Below, piece after piece: positions 1 through 10,118 of a DNA stretch of 64,000 nucleotides. The translations under genes and the position numbers were made by a program. The stretch spans positions 166,275 to 230,274 of the forward strand of contig NZ_MLHN01000003.1 in NCBI RefSeq assembly GCF_001999285.1, written 5' to 3'. The notes beneath the pieces were generated by a model. That model was not told the DNA's origin and did not search any database. It saw only the letters and a list, made by a program, of their open reading frames with translations. Origin of the DNA: Rodentibacter genomosp. 1 (lineage in GTDB: Bacteria > Pseudomonadota > Gammaproteobacteria > Enterobacterales > Pasteurellaceae). Every line of letters starts with the position of its first letter. Position 1 is the first letter of the stretch.

Positions 1-237
1 ATCATCAACACGTGCTTCATAATCATCACGCATATTCTCAATAATGGCACGAACATCTTCAATATCCATATCATCACGAATATATTGATTCAAATTATCA
101 AGTAATAATACGCGTTTTTGGTTATCGCGAATTTTACGGCTAATGTCTTCAATATCACGCTTTAATTTATTTTTTAAACGATACATACGCACATATTCTA
201 ATACTTCTTGAAAGGATTGTTTGTTCACTGTTTCCAT
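1..237 (-). CDS. tmaR: TmaR/YeeX family PTS regulator (C-terminus outside window)
   Basis: The reverse strand reads from an ATG at 237 without a stop to the window edge, giving the first 79 residues. The start [17 protein letters not shown] and the block [15 protein letters not shown] match E. coli YeeX (UPF0265), renamed TmaR, a small coiled-coil protein that holds PTS Enzyme I at the cell pole and so tunes sugar uptake. About 30 residues are missing on the left. It is divergent from serC, with 189 bases between the two starts. The match is from memory of the E. coli protein and is strong over the visible part; the polar-localisation role is transferred from E. coli. Confidence 0.85.
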   Translation of the reverse strand, partial: METVNKQSFQEVLEYVRMYRLKNKLKRDIEDISRKIRDNQKRVLLLDNLNQYIRDDMDIEDVRAIIENMRDDYEARVDD

Positions 238-426
238 AATTGCTCTCTCTATTTAGACAAAATAACTGACCGTAATTTAGCTTTTTTTTCCCCTGTCGTC
301 AAAACCTTAAATTTAAATTTTGTGGCTTATATCAAAAAAATCTCGGTTTTTTCTAAAAACCATTGATTATCCGCTTTTCTAGTGATAAAACGTGGTCTAT
401 TATTTTTCAAAAAACAAGGAAACACA

Positions 427-1512
427 ATGTCTCAAGTCTTCAATTTTAGTGCCGGTCCGGCTATGATTTTTCCTGAAGTATTGCACAAAGCACAAGCGGA
501 ACTCACCAACTGGTTAGGACAAGGCGTGTCCGTGATGGAAGTGAGCCACCGTGGCAAATATTTTATGTCACTCATCGCAGAAGCAGAAAAAGATCTACGC
601 GAAATCTATAACATTCCGGACAACTATCGTGTGTTATTTTTACAAGGTGGTGCACGTGGTCAATTTGCTGCATTGCCAATGAACCTTATCGGCCAAAAAG
701 GAAAAGCACTTTATTTAAATAGCGGACATTGGTCTGCAACTGCGGCAAAAGAAGCTCGCAATTTTGCAGAAATTGATGAAATTACGATTGTTGAAAATGG
801 CAATAATACCCGTATAACCCGATTAGATTTCAGTGATATTGCCGATCAGTATGGTTACGTCCACTATTGCCCTAATGAAACTATTAGCGGCGTAGAAATT
901 TTTGACGTACCAAAGGTTGGAAATGCCGTACTTGTCGCGGATATGTCCTCTAATATTCTTTCTCGTGAAATTGATATTAGCAAATTCGGTGTAATTTATG
1001 CCGGTGCGCAAAAAAATCTCGGCCCAGCCGGGATTACATTGGTGATTGTTCGTGAAGATTTGATTGGCAATGCGCGTAAAGAAACGCCTTCCATTTGGAA
1101 CTATGCAATACAACGAGATGCGGATTCAATGATCAATACCCCACCAACTTTTGCTTGGTATTTATGCTCTTTAGTATTTAAACATATTAAAGCACTCGGT
1201 GGCTTGAAAATGATTGCTAAACGAAATGAACTAAAGGCGAAAACCCTTTATGATTATATTGATTCCAGCAAACTCTACCGAAATGTTGTGGCAAAAGAAA
1301 ATCGCTCCACAATGAATGTCACCTTCGTTACCGGCAACCCGGAATTAGATGCAAAATTCGTCTCAGAATCAACGGCAGCCGGCTTACAAGCGTTAAAAGG
1401 TCATAAAGTTCTGGGTGGTATGCGTGCCTCCATTTATAATGCAATGCCTTTAGAAGGTGTGGAAGCGTTAATTGAATTTATGAAAAAATTTGAAGCGGAG
1501 AATCTCTCCTAA
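427..1512 (+). CDS. serC: Phosphoserine aminotransferase
   Basis: SerC is a PLP enzyme that makes 3-phosphoserine in serine synthesis and also acts in the pyridoxal 5'-phosphate pathway. The 361-residue protein begins MSQVFNFSAGPA, the usual SerC N-terminus, and carries the PLP-lysine motif GAQKNLGPAG near residue 195. I chose the ATG at 427 because AAGGA lies seven bases before it; an upstream in-frame ATG at 382 would add 15 unconserved residues. It is followed after 84 bases by hisC on the same strand, as in Haemophilus. The length equals the family norm. Confidence 0.96.
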   Translation: MSQVFNFSAGPAMIFPEVLHKAQAELTNWLGQGVSVMEVSHRGKYFMSLIAEAEKDLREIYNIPDNYRVLFLQGGARGQFAALPMNLIGQKGKALYLNSGHWSATAAKEARNFAEIDEITIVENGNNTRITRLDFSDIADQYGYVHYCPNETISGVEIFDVPKVGNAVLVADMSSNILSREIDISKFGVIYAGAQKNLGPAGITLVIVREDLIGNARKETPSIWNYAIQRDADSMINTPPTFAWYLCSLVFKHIKALGGLKMIAKRNELKAKTLYDYIDSSKLYRNVVAKENRSTMNVTFVTGNPELDAKFVSESTAAGLQALKGHKVLGGMRASIYNAMPLEGVEALIEFMKKFEAENLS

Positions 1513-1596
1513 GCGTAACAAAGGCATAATAGTAAATTCAACGCTCAATGTTGTGGGCGTGATAAAACGCCCTTCTATCTTAATAAATGTAAAACT

Positions 1597-2706
1597 ATGC
1601 AATATATTAATATCGCCAATCAAGGCGTAAAATCGCTTTCCCCTTATCAGGCGGGTAAACCGATCGAAGAACTTGAACGTGAACTCGGTATTTCTAATAT
1701 CGTTAAACTTGCCTCTAATGAAAACCCATTCGGTTTTCCCGAGAGTGCAAAACAAGCCATTATCAACCAATTGGATCAGCTCACCCGTTACCCTGATGCA
1801 AATGGCTTTGAGCTAAAGCAAACCATCGCCAAAAAATTTGGTGTTCAGCCGAATCAAATTACCTTAGGCAACGGTTCAAATGATTTACTTGAACTCTTCG
1901 CCCATACTTTTGCCGGTGAAGAGGACGAAATCATTTATTCACAATATGCTTTTATCGTTTACCCCCTTGTGACAAAGGCGATTAATGCCACGGCAAAAGA
2001 AATTCCGGCAAAGGATTGGGGACACAATTTAGCGGGATTTTTGACCGCACTTTCCAATAAAACCAAATTAATTTTTATTGCGAATCCGAACAATCCGACG
2101 GGGAATTTTCTCACAGAACAGGAAATTGATGCGTTTTTAGAAAAAGTACCGGAAAACGTACTGCTCATATTAGACGAAGCCTATACGGAATTTACCCTGC
2201 CCGAAGAACGGATCGATTCTTTCGGTTTATTGAAAAAATACCCTAATCTCATAATTTCCCGTTCACTCTCGAAAGCCTATGGATTAGCCGGCTTACGGAT
2301 TGGCTATGCGGTGTCTAATCCTGAAATTGCCGATTTATTAAACCGTGTTCGTCAGCCATTTAACTGCAATAGTTTAGCGCTTGCCTCAGCGATTGCCGTG
2401 ATGAATGACGACGCTTTCATTGAAAAAGTGGCAACAAATAACCGTGCTGAAATGGCTCGTTATGAACATTTCTGCCAACAATACGGCTTGGATTATATTC
2501 CCTCAAAAGGCAATTTCATTACAATCGACTTCAAAAAGCCTGCTATGCCAATTTATGAGGCGTTATTGCGAGAAGGCGTGATTGTCCGCCCCATTGCTGG
2601 CTACGGAATGCCGAATCATTTACGCATTAGTATTGGATTACCTCACGAAAACGACAAATTTTTTACCGCACTAATTAACGTGCTCAATTTAACTCAAGCT
2701 AACTAG
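1597..2706 (+). CDS. hisC: Histidinol-phosphate aminotransferase
   Basis: HisC is a class I/II PLP aminotransferase that converts imidazole acetol-phosphate to histidinol phosphate. The 369-residue product has the substrate-contact segment ASNENPFGFP near residue 40, NPNNPTG near 165 and the Schiff-base lysine in SLSKAYGLAGLRIGY near 225. Together these place it in the HisC family rather than the aspartate aminotransferases. No other his gene is in the window, so it is a detached hisC beside serC, an arrangement seen in Haemophilus. tpx starts nine bases after its stop, so the two are probably cotranscribed. Confidence 0.93.
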   Translation: MQYINIANQGVKSLSPYQAGKPIEELERELGISNIVKLASNENPFGFPESAKQAIINQLDQLTRYPDANGFELKQTIAKKFGVQPNQITLGNGSNDLLELFAHTFAGEEDEIIYSQYAFIVYPLVTKAINATAKEIPAKDWGHNLAGFLTALSNKTKLIFIANPNNPTGNFLTEQEIDAFLEKVPENVLLILDEAYTEFTLPEERIDSFGLLKKYPNLIISRSLSKAYGLAGLRIGYAVSNPEIADLLNRVRQPFNCNSLALASAIAVMNDDAFIEKVATNNRAEMARYEHFCQQYGLDYIPSKGNFITIDFKKPAMPIYEALLREGVIVRPIAGYGMPNHLRISIGLPHENDKFFTALINVLNLTQAN

Positions 2707-2715
2707 GAGCTTTTT

Positions 2716-3213
2716 ATGACAGTAGTAACAATGATGGGAAATCCCATTGAAATTAAAGGTTATTTTCCACAAAAAGGTGAAAAAGTTGATAACCTTATCT
2801 TAACCAATAAAGATCTGGCGGATGTCACCTTAGAAAGTTTTGCTGGAAAACGCAAAGTATTAAATATTTTCCCAAGTATTGATACCGGTATTTGTGCGAC
2901 ATCAGTACGTATATTCAACCAACGTGCGGCAAATTTGGAAAATACCGTCGTATTATGTATTTCAGCGGATCTCCCTTTTGCTCAAGCCCGTTTTTGTGGT
3001 GCAGAGGGCATTGAAAATGTGCAAACACTTTCCACTTTCCGCCATAAAGATGTTCATGAGAGCTTAGGTGTAGCTATTGCAACCGGCCCGATTGCCGGTT
3101 TAACTGCCCGCTCTGTGATCGTGTTAGATGAAAACAACAATGTGTTACACAGCGAATTGGTGTCTGAAATTAAAAGCGAACCGAATTATGATGCCGCAGT
3201 AGCAGTATTATAA
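2716..3213 (+). CDS. tpx: Thiol peroxidase (atypical 2-Cys peroxiredoxin)
   Basis: Tpx reduces alkyl hydroperoxides and H2O2 using thioredoxin. The 165-residue protein has the peroxidatic cysteine in [10 protein letters not shown] near residue 60 and the resolving cysteine in QARFCGAEG near residue 94, the spacing of the Tpx class. The start at 2716 follows an AGGAG ribosome-binding site. It ends just before an inverted uptake-sequence pair that can terminate transcription. The protein is full length with both cysteines, so it should be active. Confidence 0.95.
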   Translation: MTVVTMMGNPIEIKGYFPQKGEKVDNLILTNKDLADVTLESFAGKRKVLNIFPSIDTGICATSVRIFNQRAANLENTVVLCISADLPFAQARFCGAEGIENVQTLSTFRHKDVHESLGVAIATGPIAGLTARSVIVLDENNNVLHSELVSEIKSEPNYDAAVAVL

Positions 3214-3240
3214 AAAACGATTGTAGTATATAGAAAACAA

Positions 3241-3270
3241 AAAGTGCGGTTAAAATTGACCGCACTTTTT
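3241..3270. terminator. Inverted uptake-sequence pair, bidirectional terminator
   Basis: AAAGTGCGGT and its exact complement ACCGCACTTT face each other across a ten-base centre, followed by T residues. The hairpin sits between the convergent genes tpx and serS and can end both. Uptake-sequence pairs used as terminators are typical of Pasteurellaceae. Confidence 0.85.
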
Positions 3271-3288
3271 ACTCGCCGAATATCGGTA

Positions 3289-4587
<1,299 letters not shown>

Positions 4588-4774
4588 TTAGTTTTTCATT
4601 GAAATAAAATGCCCTTATTCTAGCGTGGATTCACTAAATAAACCAGTTAAAACCCAATGGAGAATAAGGATTTTATTTTGTGATCCGGTTCAAATTTTTG
4701 TGATTCGGTTCTATTAATTTTTTATAAATAGGTTAAAGTAGAAACAGTTTTTAACCATTCACAGGAGCTTACCT

Positions 4775-4993
4775 ATGTTTCCCGAATTTAGAGAATTAAT
4801 CACCAAACTTAAGAATCATGATGCTTATTTTGATCGTTTATTTAAAAAACATAATGAATTAGATCATGATATTAAAAATAAAGAGGAAAATATTACGCTC
4901 GCAACTCATACGGAAATTGAGATCTTGAAGAAAGAAAAATTACGGATTAAAGATGAGCTTTATACTTATTTGAAGAAGAAAGCGGAGGAATAA
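4775..4993 (+). CDS. YdcH-like small coiled-coil protein (DUF465)
   Basis: This 72-residue, highly charged, mostly helical protein begins MFPEFRELITKLK and contains FDRLFKKHNELDHDIKN, the signature of the DUF465/YdcH family. The family's function is not established. The start has a good AGGAG site seven bases upstream. It is a single-gene unit between serS and rpsO, with no partner suggesting a role. Confidence 0.85.
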   Translation: MFPEFRELITKLKNHDAYFDRLFKKHNELDHDIKNKEENITLATHTEIEILKKEKLRIKDELYTYLKKKAEE

Positions 4994-5050
4994 AAAGTAG
5001 GTTCAACCAAATCGCTCGAACTTTTCTAAGCATATTACTACACACAAAAA

Positions 5051-5070
5051 AGCCCTCAAAATTGAGGGCT
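5051..5070 (-). terminator. Terminator of rpsO
   Basis: AGCCCTCAA and TTGAGGGCT form a tight stem. On the minus strand it is followed by a run of six T, 26 bases past the rpsO stop. Confidence 0.85.
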
Positions 5071-5095
5071 AAATTGTTTAATATTGGAATAAAAA

Positions 5096-5365
5096 TTAGC
5101 GACGTAAACCTAAACGTGCGATAGTGCTTTGATATAAAGCAAGATCCGTACGTTTTAAGTAGTCTAAAAGTTTACGACGACGAGAAACCATACGTAATAA
5201 ACCACGACGACCATGGTGGTCTTTTTTATGCTCAGCAAAGTGTGCTTGCAAGTGGTTGATTTGTGCAGTTAATAATGCGATTTGAACTTCAGAAGAACCG
5301 GTATCTTTCGCATCGCGACCAAATTCAGCAACGATTGCCGCTTTTTTTTCAGTACTTAGAGACAT
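5096..5365 (-). CDS. rpsO: 30S ribosomal protein S15
   Basis: S15 is a primary 16S rRNA-binding protein of the small subunit platform. The 89-residue sequence is colinear with E. coli S15, including [20 protein letters not shown] and the C-terminal end RLGLRR. An AGGAG-like site lies before the ATG. No pnp gene follows within the window. In E. coli S15 represses its own mRNA by trapping the ribosome; I did not find a clear equivalent structure here. Confidence 0.98.
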   Translation of the reverse strand: MSLSTEKKAAIVAEFGRDAKDTGSSEVQIALLTAQINHLQAHFAEHKKDHHGRRGLLRMVSRRRKLLDYLKRTDLALYQSTIARLGLRR

Positions 5366-5498
5366 TTTTTACTCCTAAAAGGTAGTGTTGTTGATACATC
5401 ATTCGCCGATCTCTAACTCAGCGATGACAAGGAGTGGGCATTCTATCTATTGTGTATAACAAAAGCAAGTCATTCCTATCATATCCAAAATCCTAGGC

Positions 5499-5553
5499 TT
5501 GATTTAATCTTATTTCGTACTAAAATAGCAAAAAAAAACCGAACGAAATAGGA
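5499..5553 (+). promoter_or_regulatory. Promoter with inverted operator, MarR operon
   Basis: The -35 TTGATT (5499-5504) and -10 TAAAAT (5521-5526) are separated by 16 bases, and the spacer is filled by the box TCTTATTTCGTAC (5508-5520). A second copy, inverted, GAACGAAATAGGA (5541-5553), lies just before the ATG at 5560. RNA polymerase and a regulator bound here would compete. The same arrangement recurs at 7034-7083. Autoregulation by the adjacent MarR protein is inferred. Confidence 0.75.
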
Positions 5554-5559
5554 CTAATT

Positions 5560-5994
5560 ATGCCAACACAATTCGATAAACTTTCAGATCTTTCCGCAAA
5601 GCTATCCTCTCTCTATGCAAATTGGTCTAAACAGAAAGGAATCACCTTGAACGAACTCCATTTTCTCTATCATATTGGACGCAATGGAACATCATCGCCT
5701 ACTGCCATAGGGGAACGGTGGAGTTTACCAAAACAAACTGTCACATCAATCTGTAAACAACTTGATAACAAAGGCTACTTACAATTTATCACAGATGAAA
5801 AAGATAAACGTAGTAAGCAGATTGGATTGACTGAAGAAGGCAAAATGTTTATTGAGCCAATCATTGCAGAAATAACTCAAATTGAATGGCAGACAGAACA
5901 ACAATATTCTTCTGAAAAATTGACCGCACTTTTAACCGAAGTGGAACGATTACTTGATATCTTTTCACAACAACTTAACCAAAAACGAGGATAG
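5560..5994 (+). CDS. MarR family transcriptional regulator
   Basis: The 144-residue protein has the winged-helix layout of MarR repressors: a helix-turn-helix around residues 45-70 (SPTAIGERWSLPKQTVTSIC) and the wing segment DEKDKRSKQIGLTEEGK around 87-103, which is the classic DxRxxxxxLT-type wing. MarR proteins are dimers that leave their inverted operators when a ligand or oxidant binds. The gene heads an operon with two acetyltransferases, the first starting five bases after its stop. The inverted box in its own promoter is the likely operator. Its ligand is not known; the neighbours suggest polyamines or a related amine. Confidence 0.88.
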   Translation: MPTQFDKLSDLSAKLSSLYANWSKQKGITLNELHFLYHIGRNGTSSPTAIGERWSLPKQTVTSICKQLDNKGYLQFITDEKDKRSKQIGLTEEGKMFIEPIIAEITQIEWQTEQQYSSEKLTALLTEVERLLDIFSQQLNQKRG

Positions 5995-5998
5995 GAAA

Positions 5999-6457
5999 AT
6001 GAACATTCTCATTAGAAAAGCTAAACGACAAGATTGTGAAAAAATATGGCATTTAATGAAAGAACTCGCTATTTTTGAACACTATATTGATAACTTTGCC
6101 ATTACCCCTAAAATTGTCGAAGAATGTGGTTTTAATAAAAACCCACCAGATTTTTATTGTCTGGTCGCCACTGATAAAGAAAATATTGTAGGCATTGCCG
6201 TTTATTATTTTCTGCCTTATACCGCTCAAAATCGCCCTGCTATTTACCTCAAAGAACTCTATATTGATGAACATTATCGAGGACGGAAAATCGGTGAAAA
6301 ATTAATGCAAGCCTTAAAAGCTGAAGCTCAAAATTACGGTTGTCAGCAAATAAAATGGACAGTTGCTTCTTGGAACGAAAGCGGAAAACATTTTTACAAA
6401 AAGCTTGGAGCACAACAAAATAACGAATGGGTAAACTACGAATGGAAAATCAATTAA
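5999..6457 (+). CDS. GNAT acetyltransferase, diamine/spermidine N1-acetyltransferase-like
   Basis: The 152-residue protein is a single GNAT domain with the acetyl-CoA loop HYRGRKIGEKLMQAL near residues 90-105. The segment LKELYIDEHYRGRKIG and the later TVASWNESGKHFYKKLGA resemble spermidine/spermine N1-acetyltransferase (SSAT) and thialysine acetyltransferases. The ATG at 5999 was chosen because AGGA lies just before it; an earlier in-frame ATG at 5954 would overlap the MarR gene by 41 bases. Its end overlaps the next acetyltransferase gene by 16 bases, implying translational coupling. The polyamine substrate is inferred from similarity and from the PaiA-like neighbour. Confidence 0.8.
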   Translation: MNILIRKAKRQDCEKIWHLMKELAIFEHYIDNFAITPKIVEECGFNKNPPDFYCLVATDKENIVGIAVYYFLPYTAQNRPAIYLKELYIDEHYRGRKIGEKLMQALKAEAQNYGCQQIKWTVASWNESGKHFYKKLGAQQNNEWVNYEWKIN

Positions 6458-6966
6458 ATATCAAAAAACTCACTTTAAACGATGTTAATGCGCTACAAAC
6501 TTTAAGTAAACAAACGTTCTTTGAAACCTTTGTCGGCACTTGTAGTGATGAGGATATGCAAAACTATCTGCAAGAAAGTTTTAGTCTCACACAACTCGAA
6601 AGTGAATTAGAAAACAAAGAAATGCTCTTTTATGTGGCAGAATCCGAAGGTGAAATACTCGGCTACCTAAAAGTGAATTTAGGCGCCGCACAAACAGAAA
6701 AACAATCACCAAGTGCGGTTGAAATTCAGCGTATTTATGTATTGAATCAATATCATAGCAAAAGCGTGGGACAAGCCCTATTTCAACAAGCTTTAGATAT
6801 TGCTCAAAAATACCAAGCAGACTATATCTGGCTTGGCGTATGGGAACATAATCATAAAGCTCAAAATTTCTATCGAAAAAATGGCTTTGTAGAATTTGAC
6901 AAGCACACCTTTATGATGGGAAATGATGCTCAAACGGATATTATGATGAAAAAAATCTTAAAATAA
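6442..6966 (+). CDS. PaiA-like GNAT N-acetyltransferase
   Basis: The 174-residue protein resembles Bacillus subtilis PaiA, a spermidine/spermine N-acetyltransferase, along its length: QTFFETFVGTCSDEDMQNYL near residue 22, EIQRIYVLNQYHSKSVGQAL near 94 and IWLGVWEHNHKAQNFY near 131. The GNAT acetyl-CoA loop is present in a slightly altered form. The ATG at 6442 lies inside the end of the preceding gene; 6427 is an alternative start. A terminator follows at once, closing a three-gene unit for regulation plus acetylation of small amines. Confidence 0.8.
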   Translation: MENQLNIKKLTLNDVNALQTLSKQTFFETFVGTCSDEDMQNYLQESFSLTQLESELENKEMLFYVAESEGEILGYLKVNLGAAQTEKQSPSAVEIQRIYVLNQYHSKSVGQALFQQALDIAQKYQADYIWLGVWEHNHKAQNFYRKNGFVEFDKHTFMMGNDAQTDIMMKKILK

Positions 6967-6967
6967 T

Positions 6968-6992
6968 AAAAGTGGGGTATCCCACTTTTTTC
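6968..6992 (+). terminator. Terminator of the MarR-acetyltransferase operon
   Basis: AAAGTGGG and CCCACTTT pair across a four-base loop, followed by a T-rich stretch, directly after the stop of the second acetyltransferase. Confidence 0.85.
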
Positions 6993-7033
6993 TTTTCTCA
7001 AAATACTATTTTACATTTTTTTACATTCCCCTA

Positions 7034-7083
7034 TTGATTTAATCCTATATAGTACTAAAATTATAATAAAGTACGATATAGGA
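7034..7083 (+). promoter_or_regulatory. Promoter with inverted operator matching the MarR promoter
   Basis: The -35 TTGATT (7034-7039) and -10 TAAAAT (7056-7061) again have a 16-base spacer holding the box TCCTATATAGTAC (7043-7055). An inverted copy, GTACGATATAGGA (7071-7083), agrees with the first arm at 12 of 13 positions. The run from -35 to -10 differs from the MarR promoter at only three bases. The gene at 7150 is therefore probably controlled by the MarR protein encoded at 5560. Confidence 0.75.
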
Positions 7084-7149
7084 TTATTTTCTTATTTCTA
7101 CTATTAGCTCCCTTAATTCAATCAAATAAAAATTTTATTCGAGGCTCCT

Positions 7150-8562
7150 ATGAACCAATCCAAAGAATCAAATTCTACAGAACTTGGTATTGCAGGCTAT
7201 TCCTGGCAACCAATTATCAAACTATTACTTATTGCTTTGCTCGTTTATGCAATTGGCAGTATTTTTATCTCTAATCCTTTTTCTATTTTTGTGGATCGAA
7301 AAACCCCTGTAGATTATTCACGAATCATGTATTTCCACGGACTTACTGTTGGTTTAGCCGGATTAACGTGTTTAAGTATTAGCCAAATTTTTGATTTAAA
7401 AAATGTTTATAAAAAAATTATTTTTTACTGCACTGTTTCTACAATTTTCTTTGGTATTACAGGTGGTGCGATTAACCGCTCTATGGAAGAAACTAAATTA
7501 TGGTTATGGTACCAAACTCTCTCATTTTTTTCGTTAGATGCTATCTTAATAGCCTTATTTATCGGACTTTTAAATACCCAAAATAAAACATTAAAACATT
7601 CATCAACTTACTATCTCGTCACCACCTCCTCAGGATCTGCAATTATTGCAGCACTAATTGGCGATCTTATGGGCGTAATTTTAGATTACGGCGATATTTT
7701 GGGAATATTTAGTGCTTATGCTAACCACATTGGCTACTCATTAACAGAATGGAATGATAATTTATTACGTGCACACTCAGATATGATTGTAATTGCCATT
7801 ATTGGATTAATTCTCTCAATCATAAGTTGGAAATATAGTAAAAATCTAACAGGTATAGCCAAAACACTTAAAATCAGTGGTGAATATATGGCAACCATTG
7901 GATTAATTTTAATGACGATTATTTTAGCTGTAGCCGGTTTTGCCGGTGTAAATTGGCAAATTCCACATATATTTACAGAAAAAGGATTCTATGCTGCACG
8001 TGGACAAAGCGTAGCAGGTATTGATCTTGTTGATTTTGTGATTGGAACATTATTTCTCTTCGGAGGATTATTTATGATTCTTGCAATATTATTTGGCAAA
8101 AGAATAAATCATGAAACTTTAACTCAAACAGCTAAATATACGTTAGGCGGTCTATTATTAACTTGGACTTGTATTATTATCACTGTTGCGGGAATGGGCT
8201 TTTTACAAGAATATCAAGCTAACTTATACAGCTCATCAAATGATGTCCCTTTAGCTGATTTTGGTTTTGCCTTCAGAATGTTACACTTAGATGTGAGCTT
8301 AATTCTATTCCCGGCTATCATGACAATGATGCTATTTATGCAACACTTCTTGCAAGAAAAACAAAATCAAATGATTCAATGGGGATTACGTATTGGTGTG
8401 ATTTTATGCACTGTTGGCTCACTCATTTATATGACAGTCAATCCCACTGCTTTCGGTCCCGGTTATTGGATTGTTTCATTAGGTTTCACTTTTGTGATTG
8501 CAGGGATGATTTATTTTTTTGTAAAAAGTAGCGAAAAAGAGATTGAGAAATTTCATTCATAA
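7150..8562 (+). CDS. Polytopic membrane protein, possibly distant heme-copper oxidase subunit I-like
   Basis: The 470-residue protein has about twelve hydrophobic segments with short loops. I do not recognise it with certainty. The pattern IMYFHGLTVGLAGL (His63), LLRAHSDMIVIAIIGLI (His209) and FRMLHLDVSLIL (His379) recalls the heme-ligand helices of heme-copper oxidases and NO reductases. However, the HH and HxH metal motifs of a working oxidase are not evident, so catalytic activity is doubtful. It is a single gene with a strong terminator. Its promoter shares the operator of the MarR-polyamine acetyltransferase operon, so a role in the same stress response is inferred; a carrier or a redox or NO-related function are all possible. 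Confidence 0.6.
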   Translation: MNQSKESNSTELGIAGYSWQPIIKLLLIALLVYAIGSIFISNPFSIFVDRKTPVDYSRIMYFHGLTVGLAGLTCLSISQIFDLKNVYKKIIFYCTVSTIFFGITGGAINRSMEETKLWLWYQTLSFFSLDAILIALFIGLLNTQNKTLKHSSTYYLVTTSSGSAIIAALIGDLMGVILDYGDILGIFSAYANHIGYSLTEWNDNLLRAHSDMIVIAIIGLILSIISWKYSKNLTGIAKTLKISGEYMATIGLILMTIILAVAGFAGVNWQIPHIFTEKGFYAARGQSVAGIDLVDFVIGTLFLFGGLFMILAILFGKRINHETLTQTAKYTLGGLLLTWTCIIITVAGMGFLQEYQANLYSSSNDVPLADFGFAFRMLHLDVSLILFPAIMTMMLFMQHFLQEKQNQMIQWGLRIGVILCTVGSLIYMTVNPTAFGPGYWIVSLGFTFVIAGMIYFFVKSSEKEIEKFHS

Positions 8563-8567
8563 TTAAT

Positions 8568-8593
8568 AAAAGGTTGGGCATTCCCAACCTTTT
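8568..8593. terminator. Bidirectional terminator
   Basis: AAAAGGTTGGG pairs with CCCAACCTTTT across a four-base loop, between the convergent membrane-protein gene and hldE. Confidence 0.88.
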
Positions 8594-8601
8594 ATTTCAA
8601 T

Positions 8602-10032
8602 TTAATCTTTCAACAATTTAATCTTTTCAATCACATTTGTGGTAGAGCAACCATTTTCAAAGTTTAATACTTTCACGTCCCCGCCATTTGCCCACACTTC
8701 TTGGCTACCGGCAATCTCTTCCGGTTTATAATCGCCGCCTTTCACCAATAAATCCGGTAAGATTTCAGCAATTAAGCGTTGTGGCGTATCTTCCGAGAAA
8801 GGCACAAGCCAATCCACGGAGGATAACCCAGCCAATACTGCCATTCTGGAATCAAGATGATTAATTGGACGGCTTTCGCCTTTTAAGCGTTTGACAGAAT
8901 CATCGCTGTTCACAGCAACAATTAAACGATCACCTAATTTACGGGCATTTTCAAGATAAGACACATGACCCGGATGTAAAATATCAAAACAGCCGTTTGT
9001 CATCACAATTTTTTCACCACGGGCTTTCGCTTGTTTGACGACTTCTTTGAGCTTAGTTTCCGTCATAATACCAAAACCGGTTTCCGGACGTGCATGGATC
9101 GCATTTTCAAGCTCAACGTTGGAAACTGTTGATGTTCCCAATTTCCCTACCACAATGCCTGCGGCAACATTCGCTAAATAGCAGGACTCTTCAAAAGAAC
9201 GCCCATCTGCCAGTGCGGTTGCCAATACACTGATCACCGTGTCCCCTGCGCCAGTCACATCAAAGACTTCTTTCGCTACGGTTGGTAAATGATAAGGTTC
9301 TTGATTTGGACGAAGTAAGGTCATGCCCTTTTCTGAACGGGTCACCAAAAGTGCGGTCAATTCTATGTCAGAAATTAATTTCAAGCCTTTTTCAATGATG
9401 TCTTCTTCCGTGTTGCATTTGCCCACTACAGCTTCAAATTCTGCCATATTGGGTGTGAGCAAGGTCGCCCCACGATAACGCTCAAAATCCGTGCCTTTTG
9501 GATCAATTAACACCGGCACATTCGCCTGACGGGCAATTTGAATCATTTTTTGCACGTCTTTCAGTGTACCTTTACCATAATCGGAAAGCACTAAAGCACC
9601 GTAATTTTTAACCGCACTTTCCAGCTTAGAAAGTAAATCCTGACAATCTACATTGTTAAAATCTTCTTCAAAATCAAGGCGTAAAAGCTGTTGATGACGG
9701 GATAATATACGTAATTTAGTAATGGTCGGGTGGGTACTTAATGCGACAAAATTACAATCAATTTTTTGTTCTTTAAGCAAATTAGACAATGCTGCACCGG
9801 TTTCATCTTGCCCAATCAATCCCATTAATTGTACAGGCACATTCAGTGAGGCAATATTCATCGCCACATTCGCTGCACCACCGGCACGTTCTTCATTTTC
9901 TTGCACTCGCACCACCGGCACCGGTGCCTCAGGTGAAATTCGGTTGGTTGCACCAAACCAATAACGATCAAGCATTACATCGCCTAATACAAGGACTTTT
10001 GCCTGTTTAAATTCTGCTAAATACTGAGCCAT
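8602..10032 (-). CDS. hldE: Bifunctional heptose 7-phosphate kinase / heptose 1-phosphate adenylyltransferase
   Basis: HldE makes ADP-heptose for the lipooligosaccharide inner core. The 476-residue protein has an N-terminal PfkB-type kinase ([11 protein letters not shown] near residue 20, [12 protein letters not shown] near 265) and a C-terminal nucleotidyltransferase with [19 protein letters not shown] near 350, including the HxGH-type motif. I chose the ATG at 10032, which gives the usual N-terminus; a longer frame to 10071 adds unconserved residues. It is divergent from lpxL, another endotoxin gene, as in H. influenzae rfaE-htrB. Confidence 0.96.
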   Translation of the reverse strand: MAQYLAEFKQAKVLVLGDVMLDRYWFGATNRISPEAPVPVVRVQENEERAGGAANVAMNIASLNVPVQLMGLIGQDETGAALSNLLKEQKIDCNFVALSTHPTITKLRILSRHQQLLRLDFEEDFNNVDCQDLLSKLESAVKNYGALVLSDYGKGTLKDVQKMIQIARQANVPVLIDPKGTDFERYRGATLLTPNMAEFEAVVGKCNTEEDIIEKGLKLISDIELTALLVTRSEKGMTLLRPNQEPYHLPTVAKEVFDVTGAGDTVISVLATALADGRSFEESCYLANVAAGIVVGKLGTSTVSNVELENAIHARPETGFGIMTETKLKEVVKQAKARGEKIVMTNGCFDILHPGHVSYLENARKLGDRLIVAVNSDDSVKRLKGESRPINHLDSRMAVLAGLSSVDWLVPFSEDTPQRLIAEILPDLLVKGGDYKPEEIAGSQEVWANGGDVKVLNFENGCSTTNVIEKIKLLKD

Positions 10033-10118
10033 GCTATTCTCTCTTGGAAAAAATTGACGTGATTTTACCACAAGTCATTTTTACGTTAAACTACCGCGCA
10101 ATTTCATGGAGAATGATA

